Under the pieces are notes generated by a model. It saw only the letters and a list, made by a program, of their open reading frames with translations, had not been told where the DNA came from and ran no database searches. A DNA stretch of 64,000 nt from Parietaria judaica (Eukaryota; Streptophyta; Magnoliopsida; Rosales; Urticaceae). Made by a program: the position numbers and the translations under genes. Of this stretch, positions 22,503 through 34,135 are shown piece after piece. The DNA lies in NCBI GenBank assembly GCA_954871525.1, contig OX940865.1, positions 17,188,606 to 17,252,605 of the forward strand, written 5' to 3'. How positions within the stretch are numbered: the stretch's first letter is position 1; each line of letters begins with the position of its first letter.

Positions 22503-24310
22503 TTAGAAGACACGAACAGCACTGCTCATGGTGGTCTTCAGGTACAAACACCTCACCTATTCATCCAAAACAATCCAATTAGCCAAACGCTTATGAGAAG
22601 GAACAAAGGGTCACAATGTTTTAGACTTTTAAGCTGTCAAAATTCAAGGGTGATGGTTGACTACGCAATTAAAAGTCAACTGTCTCAGATAAGGAGCTGT
22701 GAACTTACATTCTGCCAATTCTTCTTCAAAAGCGAGACTAAGAAGTTGACGCTGAGTTGAACATTCTGGAAGATTTGCTTCTCCTCCATTGAAACGTTTC
22801 CGACAGCGACACCCATACAAAGGACTTTCTTAAGCTGGAACTTCACCATGGCTTTTGTTTCGTTGACTTTGGCCTCCAACGATTCCTGATGGGTCACCAA
22901 AGTCGGAAACTTACCTGCAATCGCAATATCAGGTTTCAGATTGTGTGAGAATGGATAGGAAACATAGTCTCAACATCCCGTTAAAGGATAACTAATGGCA
23001 ATTACGATTCATCTAAAAAAAGGTTTTACAATCAGAACTCAGCAAGAAAACAAGCAAGGCTGAAAAATTTGAGAGGTGTTACGTCCGTAATATCAGCATT
23101 GCTCAAATATCACGCTATTTAATTATGTTAAGTTAAAATATCAGTCAACTGTTTTATTTTTACTTGCCTGCCTTGTTAAGTCCCGGTCCAAGAAGACGGG
23201 GAATTTGCTTAATGACGGCTTCAGAAGCCAAAAAGGCGTGGTACTTTTTGGCCAGCCTCTTCACAAGCTTCTTGTTCTTGTTGAGCTTCTTCAAACCCTC
23301 AACATCCATATACTCCATCCCAATTTTCTCAGCCTATCATAGATAGCAAAATGACATGCACAGATAAGATAATAGTTCCATTAAAATTAAAGTCATATTA
23401 AAAATCATTAATAAAGACGTCAGATTATACATATTGAACATTAACCGCGGATCTATCTGCATTTTTTTTTACAGATTTCAAAGCAAAATCAATTAATCTT
23501 GGACAGAATCAAAGTCACAAACAAGCTACATTTAACTTTCTACTTTCTTAAACCTTGACGTAACGCAACTGGAAATCAACGAGGGGCAAAAATGGGTTAA
23601 AAGAGTCTCCGACATTCTAAATTACAAATACAAAAATGATCCCATTAATCATCATATCCATTATTCTTAGCAGATAACACTAACATCAAAATCACACTAA
23701 TAACACCTATAAGAAAATCAACTATCAAATAAAAAATCGATATTTAGCGTTCGTGGATACACAAATATAATTTATTCTCAAAACATACAACACAACAGCA
23801 CAATCGAAATGAGTCAATTGCACTATCAACCCATAAAAGAAATCATTTATCCAATGTACTTTGACATGGATTGATAGGGTTTCTCAAAAATTTCCTAAAT
23901 ACGACAAAAATCGATTCGAATCAATCACCAAATCATTTATCCAAAACAATACTATACACATTGTGAGAAGATCATGTGGTTTACCTCCTCAACGTGCTGA
24001 GCATCACCCAACATGCAGATCTTCATCTTGGGACGAGGGATGTGGGGAAGCTTGACCGAGCCACTGAAACGCTTGTCCTTTTGGGGGTCGTAGTTCTTCA
24101 GCCCGATTTGAAGCTCGATCGTCTCCGTGAACTTCCGCTGCTTCTCTTTCGAGCCCGCAACCAGCTGAGTGATGGCCTCCCTCAGCGCATCGCTCTGAAG
24201 CTTACTGCAATCGACAAACACACACAAAAAAATCAGCATAAATACATAGCTTACATACATATATATATATATATATGTATAGGTTGCTATATTTCGAGCT
24301 CCTACCTCAT
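22503..24310 (-). CDS. RPL10A: 60S ribosomal protein L10a (uL1)
   Basis: Exons on the minus strand: 24310-24306 (only ATGAG), 24204-23985, 23333-23168, 22914-22709, 22556-22503. They join to 216 residues, the usual length. uL1 forms part of the L1 stalk of the large ribosomal subunit at the E site. Visible: [11 protein letters not shown] near the N-terminus, [20 protein letters not shown], a Lys-rich segment [37 protein letters not shown] (the conserved rRNA-contact loop), [17 protein letters not shown], and the end [15 protein letters not shown]. The five-base first coding exon is typical of ribosomal protein genes. The intron 23167-22915 starts with GC instead of GT. Confidence 0.95.
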
Positions 24311-24498
24311 GGTTCCTCACCGCAGATTCTGGGAAAGCAAAAGACCTGAAACATGAAGCAGTGAGAGAGATTAGAAGATGGATTGATGGAAGGTTCCATG
24401 GATGAAGGAAGCGAAGGAGGAGGCGAGAGCACGAACCGGCGGCGAAATGAAATTGAGAGTAACGCAGAGATTAGGGAAATGAAGAAGAAGGCTTATAA

Positions 24499-24506
24499 AA
24501 ACCCTA
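24499..24506 (+). promoter_or_regulatory. Telo-box upstream of RPL10A
   Basis: AAACCCTA about 190 bp upstream of the RPL10A start codon. This element is enriched in plant promoters of ribosomal protein and other translation genes. One copy is seen, on the strand opposite to the gene. Confidence 0.5.
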
Positions 24507-24619
24507 CCTTGTTCGTTTACTCAAAACGCCGTCGTACTTTCTTTTTATTTATTTATCCGTTGGTCCTTTTAATATTTAAGCTCGCAATCTTGCCCTTTTT
24601 TTCTTTTTTCTTTTTATTT

Positions 24620-25500
24620 ATAGCGATTATCTAGTAGCGGCGGAAGTTTCTAATCTTTTTTTTTCGGCAGCAAAAGTATCCAATTTTATCATATGATAAC
24701 AGCAAAAATCCCTAATCTTTATTTCCGGAGCAAAAGTTTTTGCTATCATCGTATGATAGAGGCATAGTACCCAAAAATAAAATTGTACGGTGAAAGTTCT
24801 GAATGTTATTATTTGTCCTTCCCATTTAAATTTTATCCATACTGTAAACAAAAAACGTTACTAGGCATACTACACAGCCATTCAAAAAAAAAAAAAAAAA
24901 GACATACCACACATATTTAGTACTAAAAATAAAATTTAATGTAGCTTACAAATTAAAAACATCAAGTACTCACACAACGATTTTAAAAGTACTTTCGTAC
25001 AGAAAAGAAGGCTAAGAACTATAACCACTTTAATATGATATTAAAATTTCACCGCAAAAGAGGAAAAAAGAATGGAACTTTCGCCGCACTTGGATAAAAT
25101 ATTAGATTCTTGCCCTTCGTTTGTGGTAACTGTTATATGGTTCGCACTCATTATTGAACGTGAAATCAACTTCGATTAAGTTGTACAAAAACTCAGCAAC
25201 TTACCAAAAGGGCAGGCCAAATTATTAGGGTAAAACCGAGACCGAGAAATAAACTTAGGGGCTAAAATGTCGCCTGCGTATTGTGATATCAGATGTAAAA
25301 CAGGATTAGAAGCAAAACAATGAAAAGTAAATCACTTTTTATCACCAATATCCAAACACAGCAACTCCAAACTCCGAGTTCTAAAATGTAACAACTTCAT
25401 CAACAAATAAGTTCCGACGCAGAGGAACGCTTATTGCAAAACTTGGAGTCACTACAAAATGCATAATTTTGCATGCTCTTTCCCGAGCCATGAATGAAAA
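24620..25500. repeat. Intergenic with GCGGCAAAAGTA-type repeat
   Basis: 24620-24790 carries words such as AGTAGCGGCGGAAGTT and GGCAGCAAAAGTATCC that recur as arms of foldback elements elsewhere in the window (29780-29880, 32785-33978, 45752-47004). It is probably a decayed relative. The rest shows nothing recognisable. Confidence 0.4.
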
Positions 25501-25532
25501 GTAAAGGGTCAAATTTAGCGAGAATACAAATT

Positions 25533-26749
25533 TCATTCGTCCGTCGGCCTTTGCCCCAAAACCGAAATGTCTTCATATCGTTTCTGCATTAAGAAAATAA
25601 CATTTCAAATCAGAGGTAATAGCTCAATCAATATTCATGTCTCGAAGATTGGAGGTACTGAACCTTAGGATCAATATAGATTAAATTTATAAAAGTAAAG
25701 GACCCGATTATTGACAAATCAATAATTCTCGGAAACCAAGTGCTCATGGCAACACTATTTCTACCGCAATTTACAGCATCCTTGTTAATAGTGCTCAAAA
25801 CTTCAAGCTATGAGACTTCGATTATTAAGAAATCTGTGATTTGCACAAACCAAGTGCTCAAGGCAACACTAACTCCACCATAATCTAAAACCTCTTTGAG
25901 AACGTTCAGCAAATATATATTCTTAATATATATGCGGTGAGCTTAAAGAGTACGACTTCTAAAAACGCAACAAAGAATGATGTACCCCGATGTTGTTGCG
26001 CTCCCAAAGCTTCTGGACTCCATAATCCACGGCCTGCAACGACAGAAACTCGCATGATCATTCACATACTCTCATTCTCAAGTAGCTGATTTCTTCAACA
26101 CAAAAATGATAGGAACTTTGCCCAGAGGCAACTTTTCCGTCGATAAAAAAAACCGACACAAATACCTATATATATTTGACTACACTGCACTAATTAATTA
26201 GCAGATCATAAAGATACATCAATCTGTCAACGTGCATACGATTGAAGCCTGGTTTCATGTATAAGAAATCCAAAAACGTTATGGATGAAATCTGTTTGCG
26301 AAGTTAAGCTCGGTTTCATGATTCGTGTAAGCAAAACTGTATTCCCATATAAAATCAACAATGGAATTTTGAGCGGAAATTCATACTAATACATAACGAT
26401 ACAAAACTTAAGGCAATTCGTCATAACAATTTGAAAGAAACGTCATCCAAATCGAACGTTAATCAGAATCAGACACTACAATTCAGGAGGAAAAAAACAG
26501 CCCCATAAATTTACGATTTCCATCAGGTGAGAAGAAACTATGTGGGAAACACGAAATCGTCGAAAACAATTCATTCTCGTCTCAGATTCCCTATGCATAT
26601 CTAGCGAACCATAGATTTTGAACACTCACTCTTTCTCCGAGGAAAGCTCCGGCGATGACGAAGGTGACGTAGACGGAGTTCCGCCGCATAATCACCCTGT
26701 ACATGCCTTCGAAAAATCCTCCGCCGCTTCTCCGAGCTGCAGAATCCAT
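25533..26749 (-). CDS. QCR9: Cytochrome b-c1 complex subunit 9 (QCR9/UQCRX family)
   Basis: Exons on the minus strand: 26749-26630, 26033-25986, 25583-25533, giving 72 residues, the family's usual size (Arabidopsis At3g52730). The subunit is a small single-span protein of respiratory complex III in the inner mitochondrial membrane. Visible: a short basic N-terminus (MDSAARRSGGGFFEGMYRVI), the RRNSVYVTFVIAGAFLGERA membrane segment (about residues 22-41), and VDYGVQKLWERNNIGKRYED. The two introns are GT-AG. A telo-box lies 45 bp upstream of the ATG. Confidence 0.93.
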
Positions 26750-26793
26750 GGCGATCTCCGATTAAGCTTCTCTGCTCGGTCCGATCTGTGAGC

Positions 26794-26801
26794 TAGGGTT
26801 T
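26794..26801 (-). promoter_or_regulatory. Telo-box upstream of QCR9
   Basis: AAACCCTA on the gene's strand, about 45 bp before the start codon. This places it in or next to the 5' UTR, a common position in housekeeping genes. Confidence 0.5.
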
Positions 26802-26809
26802 GGTTGTGG

Positions 26810-28170
26810 ACGAGTCTTGCTTTTCTGTTCCCAAAATAAAATGATTGGCTAATCGATTTGGAGTTTGATCGAAAGACCCCTACTTGGTGTTGGTTGGATC
26901 GGGTCAAGGTTGACCCGATACAAGCACACGTTCAAGTAAAAAGTTACTATCATACATATTCGAGTACAAAATATTTATATATTACGAAAAATTCGATTTA
27001 TATTCTTAAATTATTTTTTTGTCAAAAAATTTCAATGATGTAGAATAATCTTAAGTAGAAGTAAGTTTTTTTTTTTTAATTTTTATTAACTAGAAAGTAA
27101 GCTTTTTTTGTTAACTCTACAACGTTAAGTTTTACGTTGGGGTGGATTCATTTCCGCAGTTACAGTTGTAAGTCCGAGTTTAGTTTACCTCAGAGCTCGG
27201 GTATTTCCATTAAAGCTAGATCACGTCGAAAGGGACGAGTACTTAAAAACATTAGTAGGGTGATTTTTGTGATGGACCTCAATGTCGAAGCAATTGCGTG
27301 TGTATTGGTTATGAAAACTGCGATCATTTGTACATGGGCCTTAACCCTCTATTTATATAAGCTGGATTATTAGAATCAGTCTTCATAAATAGGTTGTTAC
27401 AATTTGCGTTTGGTTCCCTTATAATGGCTATGGTGGTATGGCTGTAATCATGGGCGTAATTGTCGTCATCAATCCGCTGGAGCGTCGCTTGCGCCACGTT
27501 GATTGCTTCAATCCCACATTCTTTCTTTGCCGTATGTATTTTAGGCCTTTTCGTCAACCTAAAATATCGCTTCCTTTGTTATTGGTGATCGACTTCATTG
27601 ACAGGGTTTTCGTCGATGGAGCCTATATTGGGGGTGCTCCCTTGCTGGTGAAGATCCTCGTCGATGTCTTCTTTGTAGCTTCTTTGATCAAACATCCTTT
27701 GACCTGGGCTTATTCGGATATTGGGCTTTTGCAGCTGCAGCCCAAATGTTTGAACGCCAGTGATAGATTTTGTTGTAACAATATAAATTGTCGTAGACGA
27801 TATTGTACCTCAACATGTATGATATGTTCATGATTTTGCCTTTTTATCGTTTATGAGCTACAAGAGTTTGAAAAATTGACAACAAACACTATTTTTTCGC
27901 ATAGTAGCAAAAACATGTTCTACAGTGCTAAACATAAGGGATTGTTGGTCAATATTGTCGTCACGTACTCAAAAGGGCAAAAACTTAATAGAAAGAAACG
28001 AAAATGTAGACAAATCATATGTCGCCACATGAAAATTTATATTAAGAATTTATGGAAAAGGTTAATTACTTCTGCTAAATTTTTACATCATTAAGATCTT
28101 TTGCCACTAAAAAAGAGATTGATAATCTAAGTCAATTTTTTGTAACATGTAGGTATTTTTTCTGCAAATA
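26810..28170. other. Intergenic, no supported gene
   Basis: Open frames of 60-131 codons occur (for example 27438-27833 +) but show no family and overlap on both strands. ~27130-27830 is less AT-rich than its surroundings and may be an old retroelement piece. I cannot assign it. Confidence 0.4.
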
Positions 28171-28173
28171 TTC

Positions 28174-28174
<1 letters not shown>

Positions 28175-28213
<39 letters not shown>

Positions 28214-28244
28214 GTTATTGTTATTGTTATTGTAATTGTTATTA
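28175..28244. repeat. (ATT)n / (GTTATT)n microsatellite
   Basis: About 13 ATT units followed by four GTTATT-like units. Confidence 0.9.
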
Positions 28245-28336
28245 ATAAGTTAAATCGTTGTTGTGATTCATGAAGACCAATAAACATGTACTAGTAGGTG
28301 ATGGCCGGATTTTCCGACCTACTGAACTTCTTTATG

Positions 28337-28576
28337 TAGGATTCGGATGCCTCAAAAATGAGGGGAATACCGGATGAAGGAACTCAAAAGCGTGCTCGAA
28401 ATCTTGACACCAAAAGCGTGCAAAAAGCAGTGATCCATATCGAACACCTTCCGACACTTCAAAAGAAGGAACTCAAGTTGCGACTCAAGAACACTTTTCT
28501 GTCATTTTTGCGCTATTATCCTGAAGAAGTTTGGTTTGTAATATTTTCCGAGAAGAAAATGAAATCTATGTGGTAA
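28337..28576 (+). pseudogene. Exon-like open frame of unknown family
   Basis: An acceptor-like TATGTAG precedes an open frame encoding a Lys/Arg/Glu-rich helical stretch (TKSVQKAVIHIEHLPTLQKK and LRYYPEEVWF). A stop follows at 28574. It has coding-like composition and no partner exon that I can find, so it may be a gene fragment moved by a transposon. Confidence 0.3.
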
Positions 28577-28619
28577 AGGCACCTCATTGACGAGCTGAAC
28601 AATGTAAAACTCGTGTATG

Positions 28620-29931
28620 TAAATCTTCGTTTATCCATCATTTTTAATTACATTTTCACCTAATCTTATCGTTCGACGAAGAAAACGTCAACAGTGGGTA
28701 CTCAGCATGTAAATTATAAATATTTATCTCAGGTACCAGATTCTACAAATATAGTGGATCCACTTTACCGTGCTGTAGTGTTCGTAGATAAATAGTGTAT
28801 CTATTATCCTAATAATGAGTCAAATTAGTGATACAATCTGTCCATTTCGTTGTCAATTGGACCAAAACGTCGGAACTTATATCGCATTTGCGGTTTATTT
28901 ATAAAACTGATACATGCATATATTTAATAAAACTGAATATGATAAAGAACAAACATGCAGTTTCAAATTCGGTTTTCGGATAGACCGCATATGTTTGATC
29001 ATCTTCTTATGAAATCATCCTTCCTTAAACAATATTTTTATCATTTTTAGTTATTCAAGGTCCATATATTTCCTTTTTGTATTAAGATAATAAAAAATAG
29101 AGAACCAAGAAGAATCAAATACAATAATAATCTAAGTCTCTAAGCAGAGCGAAATAATGAATAATAATAGATAATTACTCAAAACGATCAATACTCAACA
29201 CTTGTAATAGATGACCTTTTAAACACATTCAGTTTTCAACATTGGGTGTATAATAAAATAAACTCATACCGAAAACCGCACCTGATCGACTTATACGAGA
29301 TTATTGTGCAGATATCGTAATGGTAATTGTAAATTTACCAAAATTTAAACTATTTTTGCATAGAAAGAGTTATGATTCCATTCTATCAGAATCTAACTCT
29401 TATTCTCCACTGTGTTAGAGATCTATAACCCAAACCCCAAAATGCCCTTAATTAATAACATAAATTAATATGATAATTTAGTAACTACAAATATGATTTG
29501 ATTACTGATAAAATAAGGTTCATCACTATATTTTTCAGAACTATATATGATAATTGAACATGTTTTTATAGATGAACATTTTAAGATCCTGTAATTTAGG
29601 ATTAACAAGAACCCTTAAAACTAACCTCATATGACCATATTTAAAGTGGTTTGGGGGGTAGTTTTGCCGGAGAATAAGCAGACCCCTGAAAACCACAAAA
29701 GACGACCATTATATTATAACGAGCACATTGAATTGGTTAAGATAATTAAAATTATCAGTTTCTCAATATTTAATCTAGGGATAATAGCGGCATAAATCCC
29801 TAACTTTTAGTCAACTGGGGCGACATAGCTCCGACCCCATTTAATAGCGGCGGAAGTACCAAAACAAGATTGCCATCCATATATGATTAACAGGACGTTA
29901 ATTAGGTTTTTGTCACCCCCACATCAGCAGA
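28620..29931. other. Intergenic, AT-rich
   Basis: No gene. 29776-29880 contains arm-like words (AATAGCGGCATAAATCCCTA, AATAGCGGCGGAAGTACC) of the foldback type. The left flank of the hAT-type element follows. Confidence 0.4.
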
Positions 29932-30731
29932 TAGGGGTGAAAATTTTGTACTCGGTTCCCGGTTTTGTCCTGGTTCTTGTCCCGGTACCGAACCGTTTTT
30001 GGTAAAAAATTAGTTTTTTCTTTTTAGTATAGCCTAAAAAGGGACGCCCCTGTTCCAGTTTAAAAAACCAAAACCAAAACCAATTCAAAATATGAAATTC
30101 CCGGTTTTCTTGTCCCGGTTCCGGTTTTATGTCGTTTTGTTATAAGTTTGTCGTTTTTTAGCATGTTATTTCTTTTAAGTCGTTTACTATTATGTTCTTA
30201 ATCTATTATTTTATTTTTTCAGCCCATTATTTTAACATGTCATTTATTTTTCAGCCATTACAAGGTATTTTATTTAACACGTCATTTCTTATATGTTGTT
30301 TTGTTATAAAAAATAATTTGTTTGTACTCGGTATTTACTATTTAGCATTTTAGACTCGGTTTTTTGCTCTGAGATTTGAATTTGGTATTGTTAAATTCAC
30401 GACGTGAACTCGGATCTTGCATTTGTTTATCTTGTATTTTGCTTTTGTACTCGGATTTGGTATTTTACATTTTGTATTTACTCGGATTTGGTAATTTTCA
30501 TGTTTCTATCTTGGATTTTGTCCCGGATTTGTCCCGGTTTTCGTCCCGAATTTTGGTCCTAAAAAAATTGGGATTTTAATTGGTGTCCTGGTCCCGGTCC
30601 CGGTTTTGATTTAAATAAAAAACATGGACTTTTCAGAACCAAAACCGGGACAGAAAACTGTGTCCCGGTTATTCCGAGACAGGGACAAAAAATAATCAAA
30701 TTCCCGGTTCCCGATTCTGGTTTCAGCCCTA
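29932..30731. mobile_element. 800-bp non-autonomous hAT-type element, CCGGTT-rich
   Basis: Starts TAGGGGTGAAAA and ends TTTCAGCCCTA, an imperfect inverted pair. It is flanked by the exact 8-bp repeat TCAGCAGA (29924-29931 and 30732-30739), as expected for the hAT superfamily. The interior is made of CCCGGTT/TCCCGGTTTTG words and has no transposase frame. Smaller relatives or decayed pieces are visible at 5011-5129 and possibly near 2640-3060, 13960-14180, 38560-38650 and 55979-56173. Confidence 0.85.
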
Positions 30732-30739
30732 TCAGCAGA

Positions 30740-30830
30740 CAATAAAAGTTTTTGTTGGCGATTGATGGACTCGAACCTGGGTCTCCAGGAAGAAAGAAAG
30801 ACCCAAAATACCACACGCCAGACTTCTTTT
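30740..30830 (-). mobile_element. tRNA-like SINE head (minus)
   Basis: On the minus strand, TCTGGCGTGTGGTATTTTGG (A-box-like) is followed ~35 bases later by CCAGGTTCGAGTCC (B-box). This spacing matches a tRNA-related Pol III promoter. The acceptor-stem ends do not pair, so it is not called a tRNA gene. Body and tail are not delimited. Confidence 0.45.
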
Positions 30831-31941
30831 CGTTATCATTGTTCGTGAAAATAAGTATTTACTTAGTATAAGACTTGTTTTTTTTTTTTTTTTTTTAGCG
30901 AAGACTTGTTTTACTGTTAATAATGAATATAGATACATTGATATAAATGTTCGACGCTATAATGTTGTTTATCAGTAAAATATTATTTTTCAAATAGTCA
31001 AACAAATTTATGATAATAATGTTAAGTACCAATGTAGTTTATTTCAAAACTATATGTTATACTATTTAAATATCAATGTTGGTCAATGTGATATTAATTA
31101 GAAAATCATATATATATATATATATATATATTTTGAAAAGCTATATGTTATGGATATAATATATTATTTAAATATCTATGTACGTCAATGTGATATTAAT
31201 TTATATATCTTATATTATTTTTTTGGAAACCTATATGTTATAAATATAAGGGTAAATGAGCCAAATGCCCATTTGTGACTCAAAGTTTAAAAAAAATGTC
31301 CATTTTTAATTATGGTAATTATAACCATCAATAAATTAAAATGTGGACTAATATGCCCTTCCACTTTTTAATTCACATTCTTAATTAGTTTTTTTAATTA
31401 AAATAAAAATATATATTTTCCTTAAATATAGCAAACAAAATAAATAAACATTAAATCCTTCCTATTTCATATTTTAAAGATTAAAACAAAATCTGATTTT
31501 TGAATTTTTGGTCCCTAATAATAAAATATTATTTGAAACTGTATATGAGAAATGCCTAACAAACATTATTCATAATTTGAAACTGTATGTAAAATTACGA
31601 AAAATTGCATGTGTATATACGATTGGAACTGTAAATAAAATTACGAAAAATTACAAAAATTTACGAAATCATTTCAAACTGTAAATGATGTCAAACTGTA
31701 CATGAACTTACAAAATGAAATTAAATTGCAAATGATGTGAGAGTGCAAATGAAATTACAAAAATTGACGAATAAAACTGTAAAATTATTTACAAAAATCA
31801 TGTCAAACCATTTACATACCATTTACCACTCCAAAATTGTGTAAAATAATTTACAAAAAACGTGTAAAACGGTTTACAACAAAAATTGACGAATCAAACT
31901 GTGAATTTAATTACCGAAATTGTATATGCATCTACCAATAC

Positions 31942-32424
31942 TTAAAACGGGGATTGTTTGTGCAAATCGTAGATATCAACATGAATTTGGTATATGTATA
32001 TACCAATATCAAACTGTGTAAATATATTTACAAATTTTATTAACGTACATTCATCATCGACGACATGCACGAGGAACCGGTTCGCGACGATCTCGAGTAT
32101 GGTTTTTCCGGCAAGGGCGAACAAGTTTACTTGTCGTTGGAGAAAGGGTCGACCTCGCCGACGATGTGGTAACAGAGAGGCGACGCGATGACGCGACATA
32201 TAGGTGATGCCACGGCGCGACAGAATAAGGAGACGGTGTGACGAAAGACAGCGACGGAAAACCTTCTCAACGGAATACGGCAACGGAGAGGCAACGCGAC
32301 GGCGTGACGGAGAGACGACGGAGAAGTGATCGATAGGTGATGGAGAAACGACGCGACAACGAGACGAAGATACGCGATGGAGAGGTGCCACGCTCTTGTA
32401 CTTTAATGAATCAAATGTCAGCAC
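31942..32424 (-). other. Arg/Ser-rich open frame inside the MULE
   Basis: 160 codons on the minus strand. The first part is Arg/Ser-rich with repeated RHRVAS-like words, produced by a GACGCGACG-type periodicity; the rest reads AT-rich DNA. It is GC-richer than its surroundings, so it may be host DNA carried by a Pack-MULE. No family recognised; probably not a functional gene. Confidence 0.25.
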
Positions 32425-32784
32425 ATGCCAAAAGGACGTAGACGAACCTCATAACTTTTCTTTAGGGTTCACTGCAACTCATAAATTTTGTTTAGGGTTC
32501 ACTGCATCTATGGTGTTTCACATGAACATGGAGAGAGAGCGAGGACCGGAGAAAGTGAGGGAAAGTGGAGGAGAGAAGATAAAAGAGGAATCAATGAGGT
32601 GTAATAAAATCTTTTAAATTAAATCCTACTTAATAGGAGATTTTGTCAAGCTTAATAATAGGAAATTATAATTTTTAAATCATATTATTGATAATTAAAA
32701 CGAAAATTAATATTTAATATATAATTAAAATCAAGGTTATAATGGTCCAAAATTTATTAAAAATGGGCATAAATGAATTAATAG

Positions 32785-33978
32785 AAGGGTTAATTGCGCC
32801 AAAAATATTCAACCTTTGGTCAAATTCTTTGCTGTGTATACAACCTCCGTAAATGGCGGCAAAAGTACCCAAACTTATCATTTGGGAGTTGAGCGAGAAT
32901 ATCTATCTATGTGGCAATCATTCTTTTCCACGTGGCATGCCACATGGCACTTGGCTGCCACGTGGCATGCCACGTAATAATTATTTTAGTTAAAAAAAAT
33001 TATAAAAATTATAAAAAAAATTAAACGAATTGTTTTTATTTTTTAAACAAAATTATTTTTAATTTTTATTTTTAATAATTTTTTTAATAATAACAAATAA
33101 AGAATATTTAAATTGAAATATTCATTATTGGTAATAATTTTATTTTTAAAAAAGTGGGTAGAACGAATTAATTTTCACCGCTCACAGTTCACTTGAACTC
33201 CGTTTCCGGTCCGGTTCTCGCGTCGAATAAAATTGTTTAATATGTTTAATAATAATAACTAATAAACACATACATAGTGTTTAAAAGGTCAAGACATAAT
33301 TATATACACACCACTTATTCAAAAACAAAAAATAGTAGTCATATATATATTTAATGAAAAAATATTTTTATTTGTTTGCATGATATTTTTTTTGTGTTTG
33401 CATTTTAGAATAATAATAATTGTTTAATATGTTTTTTTATTTATATATTATTCTTTTAAAAAAAAATTATCGTTAAATAATCATATAATTATTATTGGTT
33501 ATTATTATTAAACATATTAAGCGATTTCGTTTCAACCGTAAACCGGATCGGAGGCGGAGCTTGAGTGAACCGTGAACGGAGATTGTTTCTTTATTTATTT
33601 TGTTTGATCCACTTTTCTAAAATGAATAATTATGCTTAAATATTCATTATTGGTTTTCATGGAAAAATAATTTTATTTTTTAAAAAAATTAAAAAGTTTT
33701 TTTTAAATAATTAAAAAAATATTTATTTTTTTAAATAATTAAAAAAATATTTATTTTTTTAAAAAATTATTTAATAAAATAATAATTATGTGGCATGCCA
33801 CGTGGCGGCCAAGTGCTATGTGGCGTGCCACGTGGCAAAGGATGAGTGCCACATAGATAGATATTCTCGGTCAACTCCCAAATGCTAAGTTTGGGTACTT
33901 TTGCCGCTATTTACGGAGGTTGTATACACAACAGAGAATTTGACCAAAGGTTGGGTATTTTTACCGCAATTAACCCTT
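32785..33978. mobile_element. 1.2-kb palindromic foldback element
   Basis: Ends AAGGGTTAATTGCG and CGCAATTAACCCTT. The arms pair over ~210 bp each, including the GCCACGTGGCATGCCAC block. Further pairing continues inward (around TCCGTTTCCGGTCCGG on the left and CCGGATCGGAGGCGGAG on the right), so almost the whole element could form one hairpin. Flanks AATTAATAG and AATTAAAAC agree at 7 of 9 positions. It has no coding capacity. Confidence 0.8.
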
Positions 33979-34135
33979 AATTAAAACTATGGGTATTTCT
34001 CTTAAACCTTGAGTGTATTTTGGGCATTTCGCGGGTTTTTCTTAAATATAATATACTATTTAAATATCTTTGTACGTCAATGTGATATTAGTTTGTTTAT
34101 CTTATATTATTTTTTTGGAAATAAATACTTAGACG

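Larger units (their letters stand above)
31250..34042. mobile_element. 2.8-kb Mutator-like element with nested insertion
   Basis: Flanked by the exact 9-bp repeat TAAATATAA (31241-31249 and 34043-34051). Left end GGGTAAATGAGCCAAATGCC and inverse right end (GGGCATTTCGCGGG...) pair imperfectly over about 55 bp; both include the word AAATGCCC and then a CTCAA-type block. A 9-bp duplication with long inverted ends is the mark of Mutator-like elements. No MULE transposase is seen. The interior has GACGCGACG-rich DNA at ~32040-32430 and an inserted palindrome at 32785-33978. The flanking 31140-31240 sequence resumes at 34043. Confidence 0.85.

Noticed and set aside
27438..27833. 131-codon plus-strand frame
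   Set aside because: No recognisable domain and overlapped by a minus-strand frame; left as unassigned intergenic DNA.
30559..30816. Minus-strand frames of 67-85 codons with GPGPG-like runs
   Set aside because: They read the CCCGGTT repeats of the hAT-type element.
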